From Bdellovibrionales bacterium (lineage in GTDB: Bacteria > Bdellovibrionota > Bdellovibrionia > Bdellovibrionales > UBA1609), in assembly GCA_020630675.1 (NCBI GenBank), contig JAHDIR010000002.1:92518-156517 (forward strand): 64,000 nt of DNA, written 5' to 3'. Under the pieces are notes generated by a model. The model saw only the letters and a list, made by a program, of their open reading frames with translations, searched no databases and was not told the origin of the DNA. Made by a program: the position numbers and the translations under genes. How positions within the stretch are numbered: the stretch's first letter is position 1; each line of letters opens with the position of its first letter. Of this stretch, positions 19,870-29,209 are shown in pieces.

Positions 19870-21162
19870 CTATGGATGAAGTCTTCCGTAAAGTCTTGGG
19901 AAAGGTATGGTCTCTCTAATATGAGGAAGTCCACAAATCCAAGCCACTGTTCGTTCAATTCCTAATCCAAATCCAGAATGAGGAAAGCTACCATATCTTC
20001 TGATATCTAAGTACCATTGAAAGTCTTTCATGTCTAAATCATGCTCTTTAATTTTAGACTCAAGAACTTCAATGCTTTCCTCTCTTTGGCCACCACCAAT
20101 AATTTCACCGTAACCATCAGTTCCCAACATATCGCAACTTAAACTATAGCCTTTTTCGTCGGCATCTTCTTTCATGTAAAAAGCCTTGATAGCAGACGGG
20201 AAGTGATGGACAAAAACGGGTTTTTCAAATTTAGAGCTAATGATAGTTTCATCAGTTCCACCAAAGTCATCACCATCGATAAAGTCAGGGTTTTCTTTTT
20301 TAATAATTTCAACGGCCTCTTTGTAGTGAAGCCTTGGGAAATCACCTTTAATTTTTTCAAGACCTGAGGTGTCACGCTCAAGCACCTTAAGTTCTTCCGC
20401 CTTATTTTTAATTGTTCGTTGAATAATATATTCAACAAATTGTTCTGCGAGATCCATATTGTCGTAAAGATCATTAAAAGCGACTTCAGGCTCAACCATC
20501 CAAAATTCAATTAAATGCCGTCTAGTTTTAGACTTTTCAGCTCGAAAGGTAGGGCCAAAGCAGTAAGCTTTACCGAACGCCGCGGCGGCAGCTTCCATGT
20601 ACAATTGACCACTTTGAGAAAGGTAGGCCTTATCATCAAAGTATTGAGTTTCAAATAAGTTGGAAGTTCCTTCACAAGAACTGGGAGTAAAAATAGGGGC
20701 ATCAACTAAAGTGAAACCATCACCATCGAAAAAGTCCCTGACAGCTTTAATAATTTCAGCTCGCACTCTTAAAGCCGCATGTTGTTTTTTAGAACGCAGC
20801 CAAAGGTGGCGATTGTTCATTAGAAAATCAGTACCATGTTCTTTAGGGGTAATAGGATAGTTTTCTGTTTTAGATAAAATTTTCAAGCGCGAAGCACCAA
20901 GTTCTACGCCGCCAGGGCTACGTTCTTCGAGCCGGGGAACTCCTGTGACTTCCACACAAGCTTCTTGAGTGATTTCAGAAAATAAATCTATGGCACTGTC
21001 ATCACATTCACCTTTAAAGTAAACACACTGAAGTAATCCAGAGCCATCTCTTAAAATTAAAAATTTAATTTTTTTGCTAGAAGCTCTGTAGTTATAAACC
21101 CACCCTTTTAGAGTAACTTCTTGGCCGATATGTTTTTTTAAATCACTTATATAAATTCTCAC
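19870..21162 (-). CDS. asnS: Asparaginyl-tRNA synthetase
   Basis: 430-residue class IIb synthetase. An OB-fold anticodon domain occupies about 1-100 ([32 protein letters not shown]). The catalytic domain carries motif 2 ([25 protein letters not shown]) and motif 3 ([27 protein letters not shown]). The ending on [12 protein letters not shown] favours AsnRS over AspRS. It heads a five-gene minus-strand series with the propionyl-CoA genes, an unusual partnership with no obvious metabolic reason. Confidence 0.94.
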   Translation of the reverse strand: MRIYISDLKKHIGQEVTLKGWVYNYRASSKKIKFLILRDGSGLLQCVYFKGECDDSAIDLFSEITQEACVEVTGVPRLEERSPGGVELGASRLKILSKTENYPITPKEHGTDFLMNNRHLWLRSKKQHAALRVRAEIIKAVRDFFDGDGFTLVDAPIFTPSSCEGTSNLFETQYFDDKAYLSQSGQLYMEAAAAAFGKAYCFGPTFRAEKSKTRRHLIEFWMVEPEVAFNDLYDNMDLAEQFVEYIIQRTIKNKAEELKVLERDTSGLEKIKGDFPRLHYKEAVEIIKKENPDFIDGDDFGGTDETIISSKFEKPVFVHHFPSAIKAFYMKEDADEKGYSLSCDMLGTDGYGEIIGGGQREESIEVLESKIKEHDLDMKDFQWYLDIRRYGSFPHSGFGLGIERTVAWICGLPHIRETIPFPRLYGRLHP

Positions 21163-21364
21163 TTAAGTACCTTTAAACCTTCAATTCTATCAATATATTG
21201 GACTATTTTCTTATAATAGAAAGTGCACAGAGTATAGCTGTATAGAGGCAAAAATAAGAGACAAAATAACGCCTTATATCAAAGCGTTCACGAGGCTTTA
21301 AACGCCTTTTGTTTATAGAGTTTTAAGTCGCAGGGACCGTGGTATGGCCTGGTAAGAAAATTTA

Positions 21365-21384
21365 AGAAACCGGTGGGGGTTTCT
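21365..21384 (-). terminator. Hairpin downstream of the second subtilase
   Basis: Perfect 7-base arms AGAAACC and GGTTTCT surround a 6-base loop, 28 bases beyond the subtilase stop codon. In the minus direction it is followed by TTAAATTTTCTT, which is only moderately U-rich. A terminator is plausible. The rest of the 249-base gap up to asnS shows nothing coding. Confidence 0.45.
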
Positions 21385-21411
21385 AGAGACTAATTTTTAC
21401 AATCAGCAGAT

Positions 21412-22698
21412 TTACTCAGGCAATAGTTCACTTAGCTGGAGAGAGCCTTGTGTTAAATTCAAGTAATCCACATCTTTTTCCACAGCTGACAGGAGTAACT
21501 CTTTAATTTCAAAAGCATTCAGCTGAGGGTAGGCCTCCATAAGTAAGGCCAGTGCTCCACTAACCATAGGGGCTGAAAAACTAGTTCCATCAGCACATGT
21601 GATTTGGTTTCCAGGGCGAACGGTTAAAATACCTGAGCCAGGAGCAAAAAGCTCAACGGAGTTTTCACCATAATTAGAAAAAATAGCTCTTTGTCCAAAA
21701 CTACCAATGGCACCGACGGTGATTTGGTTTGCTAAATTCAAAGAGGCTGGGTAGATAGGCAGATTAAATCCAAGGTTATCGAGATCAATGTTTTCATTTC
21801 CAGAAGCAACAACAAATATAACATTCCTTTCACTCATTGAACGCATATAGTTTGGTAAGATATCAGAACAGTCGTTTCCTCCCCAACTGGCATTTATAAT
21901 CTGAGCCCCTTGGTTAATCGCATAACGAATAGCTTCAATGGCATCAGCTGTTCCGCCAGAAATTTCATCGATAAATTTTAAAGGAAGAATTTTTGCACCC
22001 GGAGCAATTCCTTTTACATCGGCATCCACTTCAATGGAATTATCGTCTTCAGTTACAATGGTGTGACTAGCAGCAATCACGCCAGCAACAGACGTGCCAT
22101 GGCCTACACTGTCAGTTGGAATGTTTCGATTATAAATAAAATCGTAGCCAGCAAAGTCATCAACATATCCATTTTGGTCATCATCAATTCCGTTACTATT
22201 TTTATCTTCTCCGTTATCATCTAACCCCATTTCACCTTGGTTGTAGGCTATGTTTTGCGCAAAGGAAGGGTGAGATAAATCTAAGCCAGTGTCAGTGACT
22301 GCAACAATTATGTTTTTGCCTGTAATATTTTTTTGCCAAAATTGATCAACATTAATGCGCTCTCGCCCCCAATTAATTCTGTTGCATTGTCCTGCTGGGC
22401 GAAATGTAGCTTTCTCTAATTGAATGCGGTAGCTCGGTTCAGCAGCAATAATTTTACCTTCGTTTTTATTATTTAAATATTTTTGTATAAAGCGATCACG
22501 AGAAATATTTTTATGGGTTGTGACTTTACCGTCGGCCCAACGAATAACAAACTCATTTTCAATAATGTTATTTTCGCACGCGCGAGTGGTTTTTCGATTA
22601 TCTAGAGACTCGTTAAGAGGAGGGCTTTTTTCGCAGGAAGAAAGTAATAAAAACAAAAGAGAACAAAAAGCATACGTAAATTTACGTCCAACATCCAT
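21412..22698 (-). CDS. Lipid-anchored subtilisin-like serine protease (S8), short form
   Basis: 428-residue protease with lipobox LLSSC (Cys22). A short propeptide follows (about 45-105, inhibitor-I9-like: EFVIRWADGKVT to PSYRIQLEKA). The S8 domain has Asp136 (AVTDTG), His200 (GHGTSVAG), oxyanion Asn301 (ASGN) and Ser373 (DGTSFSAP). A DxNxNGIDDDQNGYVDD acidic loop precedes the His, as in the larger subtilase at 11.5-13.2 kb. That protein has an extra PKD-like region this one lacks. Probable outer-membrane or periplasmic anchoring. It is transcribed alone, between asnS and punA. Confidence 0.9.
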   Translation of the reverse strand: MDVGRKFTYAFCSLLFLLLSSCEKSPPLNESLDNRKTTRACENNIIENEFVIRWADGKVTTHKNISRDRFIQKYLNNKNEGKIIAAEPSYRIQLEKATFRPAGQCNRINWGRERINVDQFWQKNITGKNIIVAVTDTGLDLSHPSFAQNIAYNQGEMGLDDNGEDKNSNGIDDDQNGYVDDFAGYDFIYNRNIPTDSVGHGTSVAGVIAASHTIVTEDDNSIEVDADVKGIAPGAKILPLKFIDEISGGTADAIEAIRYAINQGAQIINASWGGNDCSDILPNYMRSMSERNVIFVVASGNENIDLDNLGFNLPIYPASLNLANQITVGAIGSFGQRAIFSNYGENSVELFAPGSGILTVRPGNQITCADGTSFSAPMVSGALALLMEAYPQLNAFEIKELLLSAVEKDVDYLNLTQGSLQLSELLPE

Positions 22699-22873
22699 GT
22701 ATTAAGCTCCGCCATCCGTGGCAAAAAATGAAGTTTAGAGAAGAAAATCTCTCCTATTCATTATCTAATACATTCAAAGTTATGGTAAAAAATAACTGAC
22801 TATTTTTGACCTAGGCCCAGTCCGGTTTGTGCTGAAATCCAATACAGTTAGGTGTTCTGGGGCTTTGGTAGAG

Positions 22874-23686
22874 CTAAAGGCTAAGCACAAACGACTCAAG
22901 AACTTCATTGAAATTCTGTGCAGATAAGCTTGCCACCTCTTTGACTTCTTCATGAGTTAATGCTGTTTTGCTAATTCCAGAAGCCAAGTTAGTGATACAA
23001 CTTAATCCGCAAACTTTCATACCCATATGATTGGCAGCAATGGCTTCAGGCACAGTACTCATTCCAACAGCTCCCCCCCCAATGCTTTTCATATAACGAA
23101 TTTCGGCAGGGGTTTCATAACTGGGGCCGGTCACTCCGCAGTAAACCCCTTTATGGTAAGGTATACTTTTTGATTTAAAAACAGTTTCTAATTTTTCGGT
23201 GAGATCAGCATTATAGATATTACTCATGTCAGGAAAGCGGGGGCCAAGCTCGTGAAGGTTGGCCCCAATGAGAGGGTTTTGCCCCGTTAAATTAATATGA
23301 TCTTCAATAATCATAAAGTCACCGGCTTTCATATTATCTAAAAAACCTCCTGACGAGTTAGTGAGTAAGAGTGTTTTCATTCCCAAAAATCCAACTAACC
23401 GAGTTGCATAAACCACTTCCTGTAAACCATGCCCTTCATAGAAATGGACACGCCCTTGCAAGGCACAGACATATTGATCTCCAAGCTCACCAAAAACCAT
23501 TTGGCCAGGGTGCCCTTCAACAGTGGTTTTTGAAAAATGAGGAATATCCCCATATGAAATAGTTGTTTTGTTTTTAAGTTTATCAACAAAGTGGGCTAAG
23601 CCAGAGCCAAGAGTAACAGCCACTGTTGGTTGTTTTGAAAGTTGGCTTTCAATGTATTTTTTAGATTCATTTAATCGTTCAATCAT
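22874..23686 (-). CDS. punA: Purine-nucleoside phosphorylase (trimeric type)
   Basis: 270 residues of the trimeric PNP family, which splits inosine/guanosine into base and ribose-1-phosphate. Signatures: HFYEGHGLQEVVYATRL (phosphate-binding His), LLTNSSGGFLDNM, GPSYETPAEIR with the Glu that contacts the purine, and CITNLASG with the Asn favouring 6-oxopurines. The ATG at 23686 has GAGGAAA upstream. It is the last gene of a deoC-pdp-punA operon, 15 bases after pdp. Confidence 0.93.
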   Translation of the reverse strand: MIERLNESKKYIESQLSKQPTVAVTLGSGLAHFVDKLKNKTTISYGDIPHFSKTTVEGHPGQMVFGELGDQYVCALQGRVHFYEGHGLQEVVYATRLVGFLGMKTLLLTNSSGGFLDNMKAGDFMIIEDHINLTGQNPLIGANLHELGPRFPDMSNIYNADLTEKLETVFKSKSIPYHKGVYCGVTGPSYETPAEIRYMKSIGGGAVGMSTVPEAIAANHMGMKVCGLSCITNLASGISKTALTHEEVKEVASLSAQNFNEVLESFVLSL

Positions 23687-23701
23687 ATTTTCCTCACAGG
23701 G

Positions 23702-25009
23702 CTAAATAATTTTTTTTTGTATTAATGGTGTTACTTTTGGTTGTTCTTTTATTATTTGAATATATTTTTTAAGTTCTTCAGGAGTTCCTTTAACATCAAC
23801 GGTCCCGTCATGATAAATTTTAGCAATAGTGTCTCCTGCATTGACAGGGTCTCCCATTTTTTTTAAAAATTCAAAGCCGGACAACATATTAATAGAATCA
23901 CTGGATTGTTTTCTTCCTGCCTTCAATTGCACACCAAGGTAACCAATTTTTTCGTTTTGGAATTGACCAATAAAACCTGATTGATCAGCTTTAATATCTA
24001 TAGAATTTTTTGGTAAGGGTATGTTTTCTAGTTCTTCGCTGGCTCCTTGTTGGCGACAAAGTTGACGGAATTTTTCAAGAGCACTGCCGTCATTTAGTTT
24101 TTGTTGGGCTATTTTGAGAGCGCTAGAAGTATCTTTGGCTATGCCTGCGAGTTGAATCATATGGGCAGCCAAGTGTAAGCTAATTTCTGTGGTGTCAGAA
24201 TAAAGAGGGTCGTTTGAGCCAGACAATATATCAAAGCACTCTTTGATTTCTAGAGCGTTGCCAACAAATCTCCCCAAAGGTTGCTCCATATTGGTGATTA
24301 AAGCATGAACTTCAACGCCATTACTTTCGCCTGTAAACTTAAGAAGCTCAGCCAAAGCAGAGGCCTCTTCAACAGTTTTCATGAAAGCTCCTTGACCATA
24401 CTTTACATCAAGAACGAGGCCATTGATGCCTTCGGATAATTTTTTTGACATAATGCTACCACAAATTAAAGGAAGAGATTCCACCGTAGCAGTGACATCC
24501 CTTAGGGCATAAAGTTTTTTATCAGCAGGGCAAATATCTTTGGTTTGTCCCATAATGGCAAAGCCAAGGTTATGTACCAAGCTTTCGAATTTATCTGTAC
24601 TTAGTTGCGTGGAAAACCCAGGAATGCTTTCGAGTTTATCTAAGGTTCCACCGGTGTGGCCAAGGCCGCGACCAGCAATCATGGGTACATAAACACCAGC
24701 GGCGGCGGCAATTGGGGCCAAAATCATACTCGCCTTGTCGCCAACGCCCCCAGTACTATGCTTATCAATAACTTTTGGTTTTAAAGTATCAAAGTTAAAA
24801 CTGCGCCCAGAGTTTTTCATAATTTTTGTCAGCCAAGCCGTTTCTTCTGGGCTCATGCCTTTAAAAAATACAGCCATCAAAAACGCAGACATTTGATACT
24901 CAGGGAGTTCATTTTTTGTATAGCTTTCAATTAAATATTTTAGCTCTTCTTCAGAAAGAGTCAGGCCATTTCTTTTCTTTTTAATAATCTGTGCTGGTAG
25001 CAGTTTCAT
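23702..25009 (-). CDS. Pyrimidine-nucleoside / thymidine phosphorylase
   Basis: 435 residues from the ATG at 25009, which has AAAGGAT upstream; the longer reading frame to 25066 lies inside deoC. KHSTGGVGDKASMILAPI binds phosphate, and GRGLGHTGGTLDKLESIPGF is the family signature. A C-terminal alpha/beta domain closes the protein. It cleaves thymidine or uridine to base and (deoxy)ribose-1-phosphate. deoA and pdp are hard to tell apart by eye. The start overlaps the end of deoC by 29 bases, suggesting coupled translation. Confidence 0.92.
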   Translation of the reverse strand: MKLLPAQIIKKKRNGLTLSEEELKYLIESYTKNELPEYQMSAFLMAVFFKGMSPEETAWLTKIMKNSGRSFNFDTLKPKVIDKHSTGGVGDKASMILAPIAAAAGVYVPMIAGRGLGHTGGTLDKLESIPGFSTQLSTDKFESLVHNLGFAIMGQTKDICPADKKLYALRDVTATVESLPLICGSIMSKKLSEGINGLVLDVKYGQGAFMKTVEEASALAELLKFTGESNGVEVHALITNMEQPLGRFVGNALEIKECFDILSGSNDPLYSDTTEISLHLAAHMIQLAGIAKDTSSALKIAQQKLNDGSALEKFRQLCRQQGASEELENIPLPKNSIDIKADQSGFIGQFQNEKIGYLGVQLKAGRKQSSDSINMLSGFEFLKKMGDPVNAGDTIAKIYHDGTVDVKGTPEELKKYIQIIKEQPKVTPLIQKKII

Positions 25010-25664
25010 GAATATCCTTTGGCGATATAATTTTAAGACTTGAGCTAGTTCCAAGGCGATCAGCACCAGCTAATATAAAATCCTGAGCCTTTTTTTGGGT
25101 TTTAATTCCACCACTGGCTTTTATTTTTACATGAGAAGATTTTAAGATTTCCTTCATATACCTGACGTCTTCAATTTGAGCGCCTGGGCCGTTAAAGCCT
25201 GTGGACGTTTTAATAAAGTCGGCCCCCGAGGGAATAAGCAAAAGGCAAATATTTAAAATTTCGTCTTTTGTTAAAAGGGAAGACTCAACAATGACTTTTA
25301 ATGTACGGTTTCCCAAAAGCTTTTTTATGTCAGAGATTTCGTTTTGAATTTTTAACCATTGGTTACTTTTAACCCATGACAAGTTGGTAACCATATCAAT
25401 CTCATCAGCACCAAGCTGTATGAGCTGCTGAGCTTCTTGCCATTTACTTTGGGTGGTACTTAAGCCAGAAGGAAAACCAACAACGGAAGTTATTTTTACA
25501 CAAGATTGATTTAATGCTTTTACAGCCAAAGAAACATAACAGGGAGGCACACAAACAGAAAAGAAGTTATGGGCTTTTGCTTCTTCAAAAAGTTGTAAGT
25601 ATTCATTCTCGCTGGCAGTTATTTTTAATAAGGTATGATCAATATATTGAGCCATATTTTTCAT
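24981..25664 (-). CDS. deoC: Deoxyribose-phosphate aldolase
   Basis: 227-residue TIM-barrel aldolase that splits deoxyribose-5-phosphate into glyceraldehyde-3-phosphate and acetaldehyde. IDHTLLK opens the barrel, VSLAVKAL and SVVGFPSG are standard, and the Schiff-base Lys is in VKASGGI near residue 180, after FIKTSTGF. The start may be either the ATG at 25664 or the one nine bases on (MAQYIDHTLLK). First gene of the nucleoside-salvage operon; with the two phosphorylases it would let the cell use nucleosides, including those from prey or environmental DNA, as carbon. Confidence 0.94.
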   Translation of the reverse strand: MKNMAQYIDHTLLKITASENEYLQLFEEAKAHNFFSVCVPPCYVSLAVKALNQSCVKITSVVGFPSGLSTTQSKWQEAQQLIQLGADEIDMVTNLSWVKSNQWLKIQNEISDIKKLLGNRTLKVIVESSLLTKDEILNICLLLIPSGADFIKTSTGFNGPGAQIEDVRYMKEILKSSHVKIKASGGIKTQKKAQDFILAGADRLGTSSSLKIISPKDIHETATSTDY

Positions 25665-25774
25665 ATTTTAATTATCCCCCGCTTCAGAAGGACATTTTAA
25701 AAATTATCGTTCTGAGTTCTCTTTTATTATTGCAAAAGTGGCAACTATTCAAGAGCTTCCTTGCTGCAGGAGCT

Positions 25775-25802
25775 TAGCTTTAAAGTGCAAACTTTAAAGC
25801 TA
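25775..25802. terminator. Perfect 12-base-pair hairpin with GCAA loop downstream of pilT
   Basis: Arms TAGCTTTAAAGT and ACTTTAAAGCTA enclose the tetraloop GCAA, a stable GNRA type. It lies 38 bases after the pilT stop codon and beyond the deoC start, between two minus-strand genes. There is no T-run on the minus strand; on the plus strand TTTGATTT follows. It could be a terminator, an mRNA 3' stabiliser, or a protein-binding palindrome. Confidence 0.5.
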
Positions 25803-25840
25803 TTTGATTTAGAGAGAACTTTTTCAAAAAATATAGCCGT

Positions 25841-27037
25841 TTAACCCGTTTTTTTCTTAAAACTTCCAAAGAGGTTTGAAACATCTGTTTTGCCTTCCTT
25901 AGACATACGAATGCCAGTTGAGGAATTAGTGTTCTTTGGGGTATTTATTTTTGGTTTGGCGTTCGCAGGTTTGGCATTCGTCTTCGCAGCTGGGGCAGTG
26001 TTTTTTGACGGTTTACCTAAGAAGTCGTCAGCCACTTCTTGAGTAATTTTCCCTTCATTGACAAGGTCGTTCATGGCCCTCTCGTAAGTTACCATTCCAA
26101 CAGAGTGACCGGTTTGCATGGTGGAGGGAATTTGAAATGTTTTTCCCTCTCTAATTAGGTTGGCCACAGCAGGCGTATTGACTAAAATTTCAAGGCCCGC
26201 CACGCGGCCAGGTACGTCGGCTCTTTTAAAAAGAGACTGGGCGATGACCCCTCTTAGGCTTTCAGAAAGAAGGGATCTAATTTGTGCTTGGCCACCTTCA
26301 GGAAAAACATCAATAATACGATCCACTGTTTTAGCAGCACTATTGGTGTGAAGGGTTCCAAACACTAAGTGGCCAGTTTCGGCGGCGGTGAGTGCTAACT
26401 CGATGGTTTCTAAATCACGAAGCTCTCCCACTAAAATAATATCTGGATCTTCTCTCAAAGCTGCTTTTAATGCATTTTTAAAAGACTTGGTGTGGCCGCC
26501 CACCTCTCTTTGATTAATTAAAGATCGATGATTTTGATGAACAAACTCAATGGGATCTTCCACTGTTAAAATATGTTTTGATTTGGTTAAATTAATTGTG
26601 TGAATCATGGAAGCTAATGTTGTTGATTTTCCAGACCCTGTTGGACCTGTAACAAGTACAAGTCCTCGATGGAGGTTGGTGAAGCTAGCTACAACGTCAG
26701 GTAAATTAAGCTCTTCCATAGTTTTTATATCTGTGGGAATTGTTCTGAAAACAGCCCCAAGCCCACGCTGTTGCATAAACACGTTGCAACGAAAGCGAGA
26801 AACTCCCTTGAGTTCGTAACTGCAATCAAGCTCCCAGTTTTCAATAAATTTCTTTTTTTGTTTTTCAGTTAATATTTCAAAAACAAGGCTTTGAACATCA
26901 TTGGTACTAAGTTCTGGAATTTCTAACGGAATCATATCTCCATGAAGTCTAAGTATGGGGGACGAGCCAGCACTTAAATGAAGATCTGAAGCTCCCTTTT
27001 CCACCATGATTGTAAATAGTTCGTCAATGCTTGCCAT
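25841..27037 (-). CDS. pilT: Twitching-motility ATPase PilT
   Basis: 398-residue hexameric ATPase that drives type IV pilus retraction. The start at 27037 is chosen for its GGAAAGG ribosome site and because MASIDELFTIMVEKGASDLHLSAGSSP matches PilT N-termini. Walker A GPTGSGKST is at 131-139. The Asp box with DPDIILVGELRDLETIE, Walker B, and GHLVFGTLHTNSAAKTVDRIIDVFP follow. AIRNLIREGK-type sequence (VANLIREGKTFQIPSTMQTG) is PilT-specific. The last 60 residues are an Ala/Pro/Asn/Lys-rich low-complexity tail not typical of the family. Divergent from rng. Confidence 0.94.
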   Translation of the reverse strand: MASIDELFTIMVEKGASDLHLSAGSSPILRLHGDMIPLEIPELSTNDVQSLVFEILTEKQKKKFIENWELDCSYELKGVSRFRCNVFMQQRGLGAVFRTIPTDIKTMEELNLPDVVASFTNLHRGLVLVTGPTGSGKSTTLASMIHTINLTKSKHILTVEDPIEFVHQNHRSLINQREVGGHTKSFKNALKAALREDPDIILVGELRDLETIELALTAAETGHLVFGTLHTNSAAKTVDRIIDVFPEGGQAQIRSLLSESLRGVIAQSLFKRADVPGRVAGLEILVNTPAVANLIREGKTFQIPSTMQTGHSVGMVTYERAMNDLVNEGKITQEVADDFLGKPSKNTAPAAKTNAKPANAKPKINTPKNTNSSTGIRMSKEGKTDVSNLFGSFKKKTG

Positions 27038-27291
27038 ATGAAACCTTTCCTCATTTAAATTAATATTCTTACTTACATCTATCGGCAAAAATAATAAAAA
27101 AATGAAAATAAAAGGCCCTTAAAAGTATTGATTGAATTGAACTTTATGACAAAAAGCCAACTTTAGGCTAGCTAGAATGATTACGTAAAATAGATTATAC
27201 TTTAATTTAGTATAGCGCCTCTGAATTGATTGTGAGATACCAATACATAAGTTGAGTTAAATGAGTTTATAAACGAGAAAAGGAAATAGGG

Positions 27292-28845
27292 ATGTCTGAA
27301 ATATTAATAAATGTTCGCCCAGGACAAACACGTGTCGCTTATCTCGATGAAAATGTTATTACTGATTTTAAAGTTCAAAGAAAAACAGTACCTACTTTTG
27401 TAGGCTCTATTTTTAAGGGAAAAGTTTTACGGGTTTTGCCGGGCATGCAAGCCGCCTTTGTTGATATTGGACTTGAGCGAGCTGCCTTTTTATATGTCGG
27501 AGATATTGTCACTCAAGGTTTAAACCAAGCCATGGTTAACCCTGACCTTTCATCTGAAGACAACGGCGAAGGCTCTGAAGAAATTGTATTACGAACCCTT
27601 GATGTTCAGCCCCATGAGAACGCCACTCTGCCTCCCATCCAAGATTTAATTAGTGCCGGACAAGAACTTATGGTTCAAGTGGCTAAAGATCCTTTGGGAA
27701 CTAAAGGGGCCAGAATCACCACTCATATTACTTTGCCGGGTCGTAATTTAGTATTCATGCCCACCGTTAATCATTTGGGAGTTTCTAGAAAAATTGAAGA
27801 TGAGTCAGAACGATCGCGTTTAGAAAATTTGGTGAAAGATCTTAAACCAGACGGAGGAGTGATTATAAGAACTGCTGGTGAGGGGGCGCAAAAAGAAAGC
27901 TTGTCTTCGGATCTAACTTATTTGAGTAAGTTATGGCGAGACGTACAAAAAACTTTTTCTTTACGAAAGGGGGTGAGTTTAGTTCATTCAGAAATTAGCA
28001 TGGAATTAGTGGCCCTTCGAGATTTACTAAGTGAAGATGTTAGCCGTGTTTTAGTTGACGATGCCAAAACCTATAAAAAAGTAGTGCATTTTGTTGGTCA
28101 GTTTATGCCTAAGCTTAAATCTAAGGTAAGGCATTACCAAGAGTCCAAACCCCTTTTTGATTTATATGATATTGACTTAGAAATTTCTCGATCCTTGGGC
28201 CGAAAAGTTTGGTTAAAGTCAGGCGGCTATATTGTTATTGATGAAGCCGAGGCTCTTGTTGTTATCGATGTTAACACAGGTCGATTTGTTGGAAAAAAAG
28301 ACTTAGAAGAAACCATTTTTAAAACGAACTTGGAGGCCACTAAAGAAATTGCTCATCAGTTAATGATCAGAAACTGTGGAGGAATTATTATTGTCGATTT
28401 TATTGATATGGAGCGAGAAACCCATAAAGAAAAAATTCTTCAGGCTCTTGAGCGGGAAATGTTAAAAGACAAAGCTAAGAATACGATTATGTCGATGTCG
28501 GAGTTAGGCCTAGTGGAGATGACTCGTAAAAGAACACGTCCAAGTTTACGATCAACTCTTTGCGAACCTTGTCCTTATTGTGAAGGTCGAGGCTATATAA
28601 AGCAGAAAATGACGGTGGCTCAAGAGATTTTAAGGGAAATTGAAAGAGAGCTCAGTATTCCAGCTAAAGATGCCTCTGCTCGCACAGTTCGTGTACGTTG
28701 CCATTCTGAGGTTGCCGATTGGCTTTATTCTGAAGAAACTGACGCCATTGAAGGCTTTGAAGCCAATAATCAAACTTCTGTAGCCGTAAAAATTGAGCCT
28801 AGTTATCACACTGAACAATACGAAATTAGCTGGTTGGCCGGCTAA
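27292..28845 (+). CDS. rng: Ribonuclease G
   Basis: 517 residues, the size of RNase G rather than RNase E. An S1 RNA-binding domain occupies about 35-130 (GSIFKGKVLRVLPGMQAAFVDIGLERAAFLYVGD), with a 40-residue acidic insertion in it. The DNase I-like catalytic core has Asp326 (DVNTGRFVG) and Asp369 (DFIDM) as magnesium ligands. C424/C427/C430 in CEPCPYCEGRG form the zinc-link region. It matures 16S rRNA 5' ends and takes part in mRNA decay. ATG at 27292 with AGGAAATAGGG upstream. Confidence 0.94.
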   Translation: MSEILINVRPGQTRVAYLDENVITDFKVQRKTVPTFVGSIFKGKVLRVLPGMQAAFVDIGLERAAFLYVGDIVTQGLNQAMVNPDLSSEDNGEGSEEIVLRTLDVQPHENATLPPIQDLISAGQELMVQVAKDPLGTKGARITTHITLPGRNLVFMPTVNHLGVSRKIEDESERSRLENLVKDLKPDGGVIIRTAGEGAQKESLSSDLTYLSKLWRDVQKTFSLRKGVSLVHSEISMELVALRDLLSEDVSRVLVDDAKTYKKVVHFVGQFMPKLKSKVRHYQESKPLFDLYDIDLEISRSLGRKVWLKSGGYIVIDEAEALVVIDVNTGRFVGKKDLEETIFKTNLEATKEIAHQLMIRNCGGIIIVDFIDMERETHKEKILQALEREMLKDKAKNTIMSMSELGLVEMTRKRTRPSLRSTLCEPCPYCEGRGYIKQKMTVAQEILREIERELSIPAKDASARTVRVRCHSEVADWLYSEETDAIEGFEANNQTSVAVKIEPSYHTEQYEISWLAG

Positions 28846-28931
28846 AACTAATAATTTTGGCTTACATTCGTTAAATATAAGCCCTTAAAAGAAAACTTCG
28901 AGTCGTATTTTTGCTTGGAAAGTAAAAGCCC

Positions 28932-28988
28932 TTGATGGTTAAAGTGAGCCCATCAACTACAAGCACTTGGGCCCCAGAAAGGGTTGTA
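28932..28988 (+). promoter_or_regulatory. Two tandem stem-loops downstream of rng
   Basis: Stem 1: TTGATGG (28932-28938) with CCATCAA (28950-28956), 11-base loop. Stem 2: TACAA (28958-28962) with TTGTA (28984-28988), containing an inner CCC/GGG pair. No U-run follows, so a simple intrinsic terminator is unlikely; mRNA 3'-end structure or a leader element for the ribosomal protein operon are options. Confidence 0.3.
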
Positions 28989-29148
28989 TGGAAATTTATT
29001 GATTAAAAACAAATATTTATGTTTATTTTAGTTAAAAATAAAGGTAAGGTAACTTTTTCATAATTTGCCTTATTTTTAAGCTTTAATTTTTTTTTAAATT
29101 TTCTTAAAACCTGCTGTGTTATTGCTTAATTATCGCGCTGATAATTGG

Positions 29149-29177
29149 TTGACAGAGCTATTGCAGCGTGGCAGATA
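29149..29177 (+). promoter_or_regulatory. Possible promoter for rplU
   Basis: Consensus TTGACA at 29149-29154; 17 bases later the sequence reads CAGATA, a weak -10. Distance to the rplU ATG at 29210 would leave a leader of roughly 25 bases. Confidence 0.35.
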
Positions 29178-29209
29178 TGACAGTTCTTATTGAGATTTTG
29201 GAGGTTGAA

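Larger units (their letters stand above)
28846..29209. other. Long intergenic leader between rng and rplU
   Basis: 364 bases without a gene. It contains two adjacent inverted repeats (see the 28932-28988 entry) and a promoter-like TTGACA near the rplU start. The stretch 28990-29110 is very AT-rich. No small ORF with a good ribosome site was seen. Confidence 0.6.
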
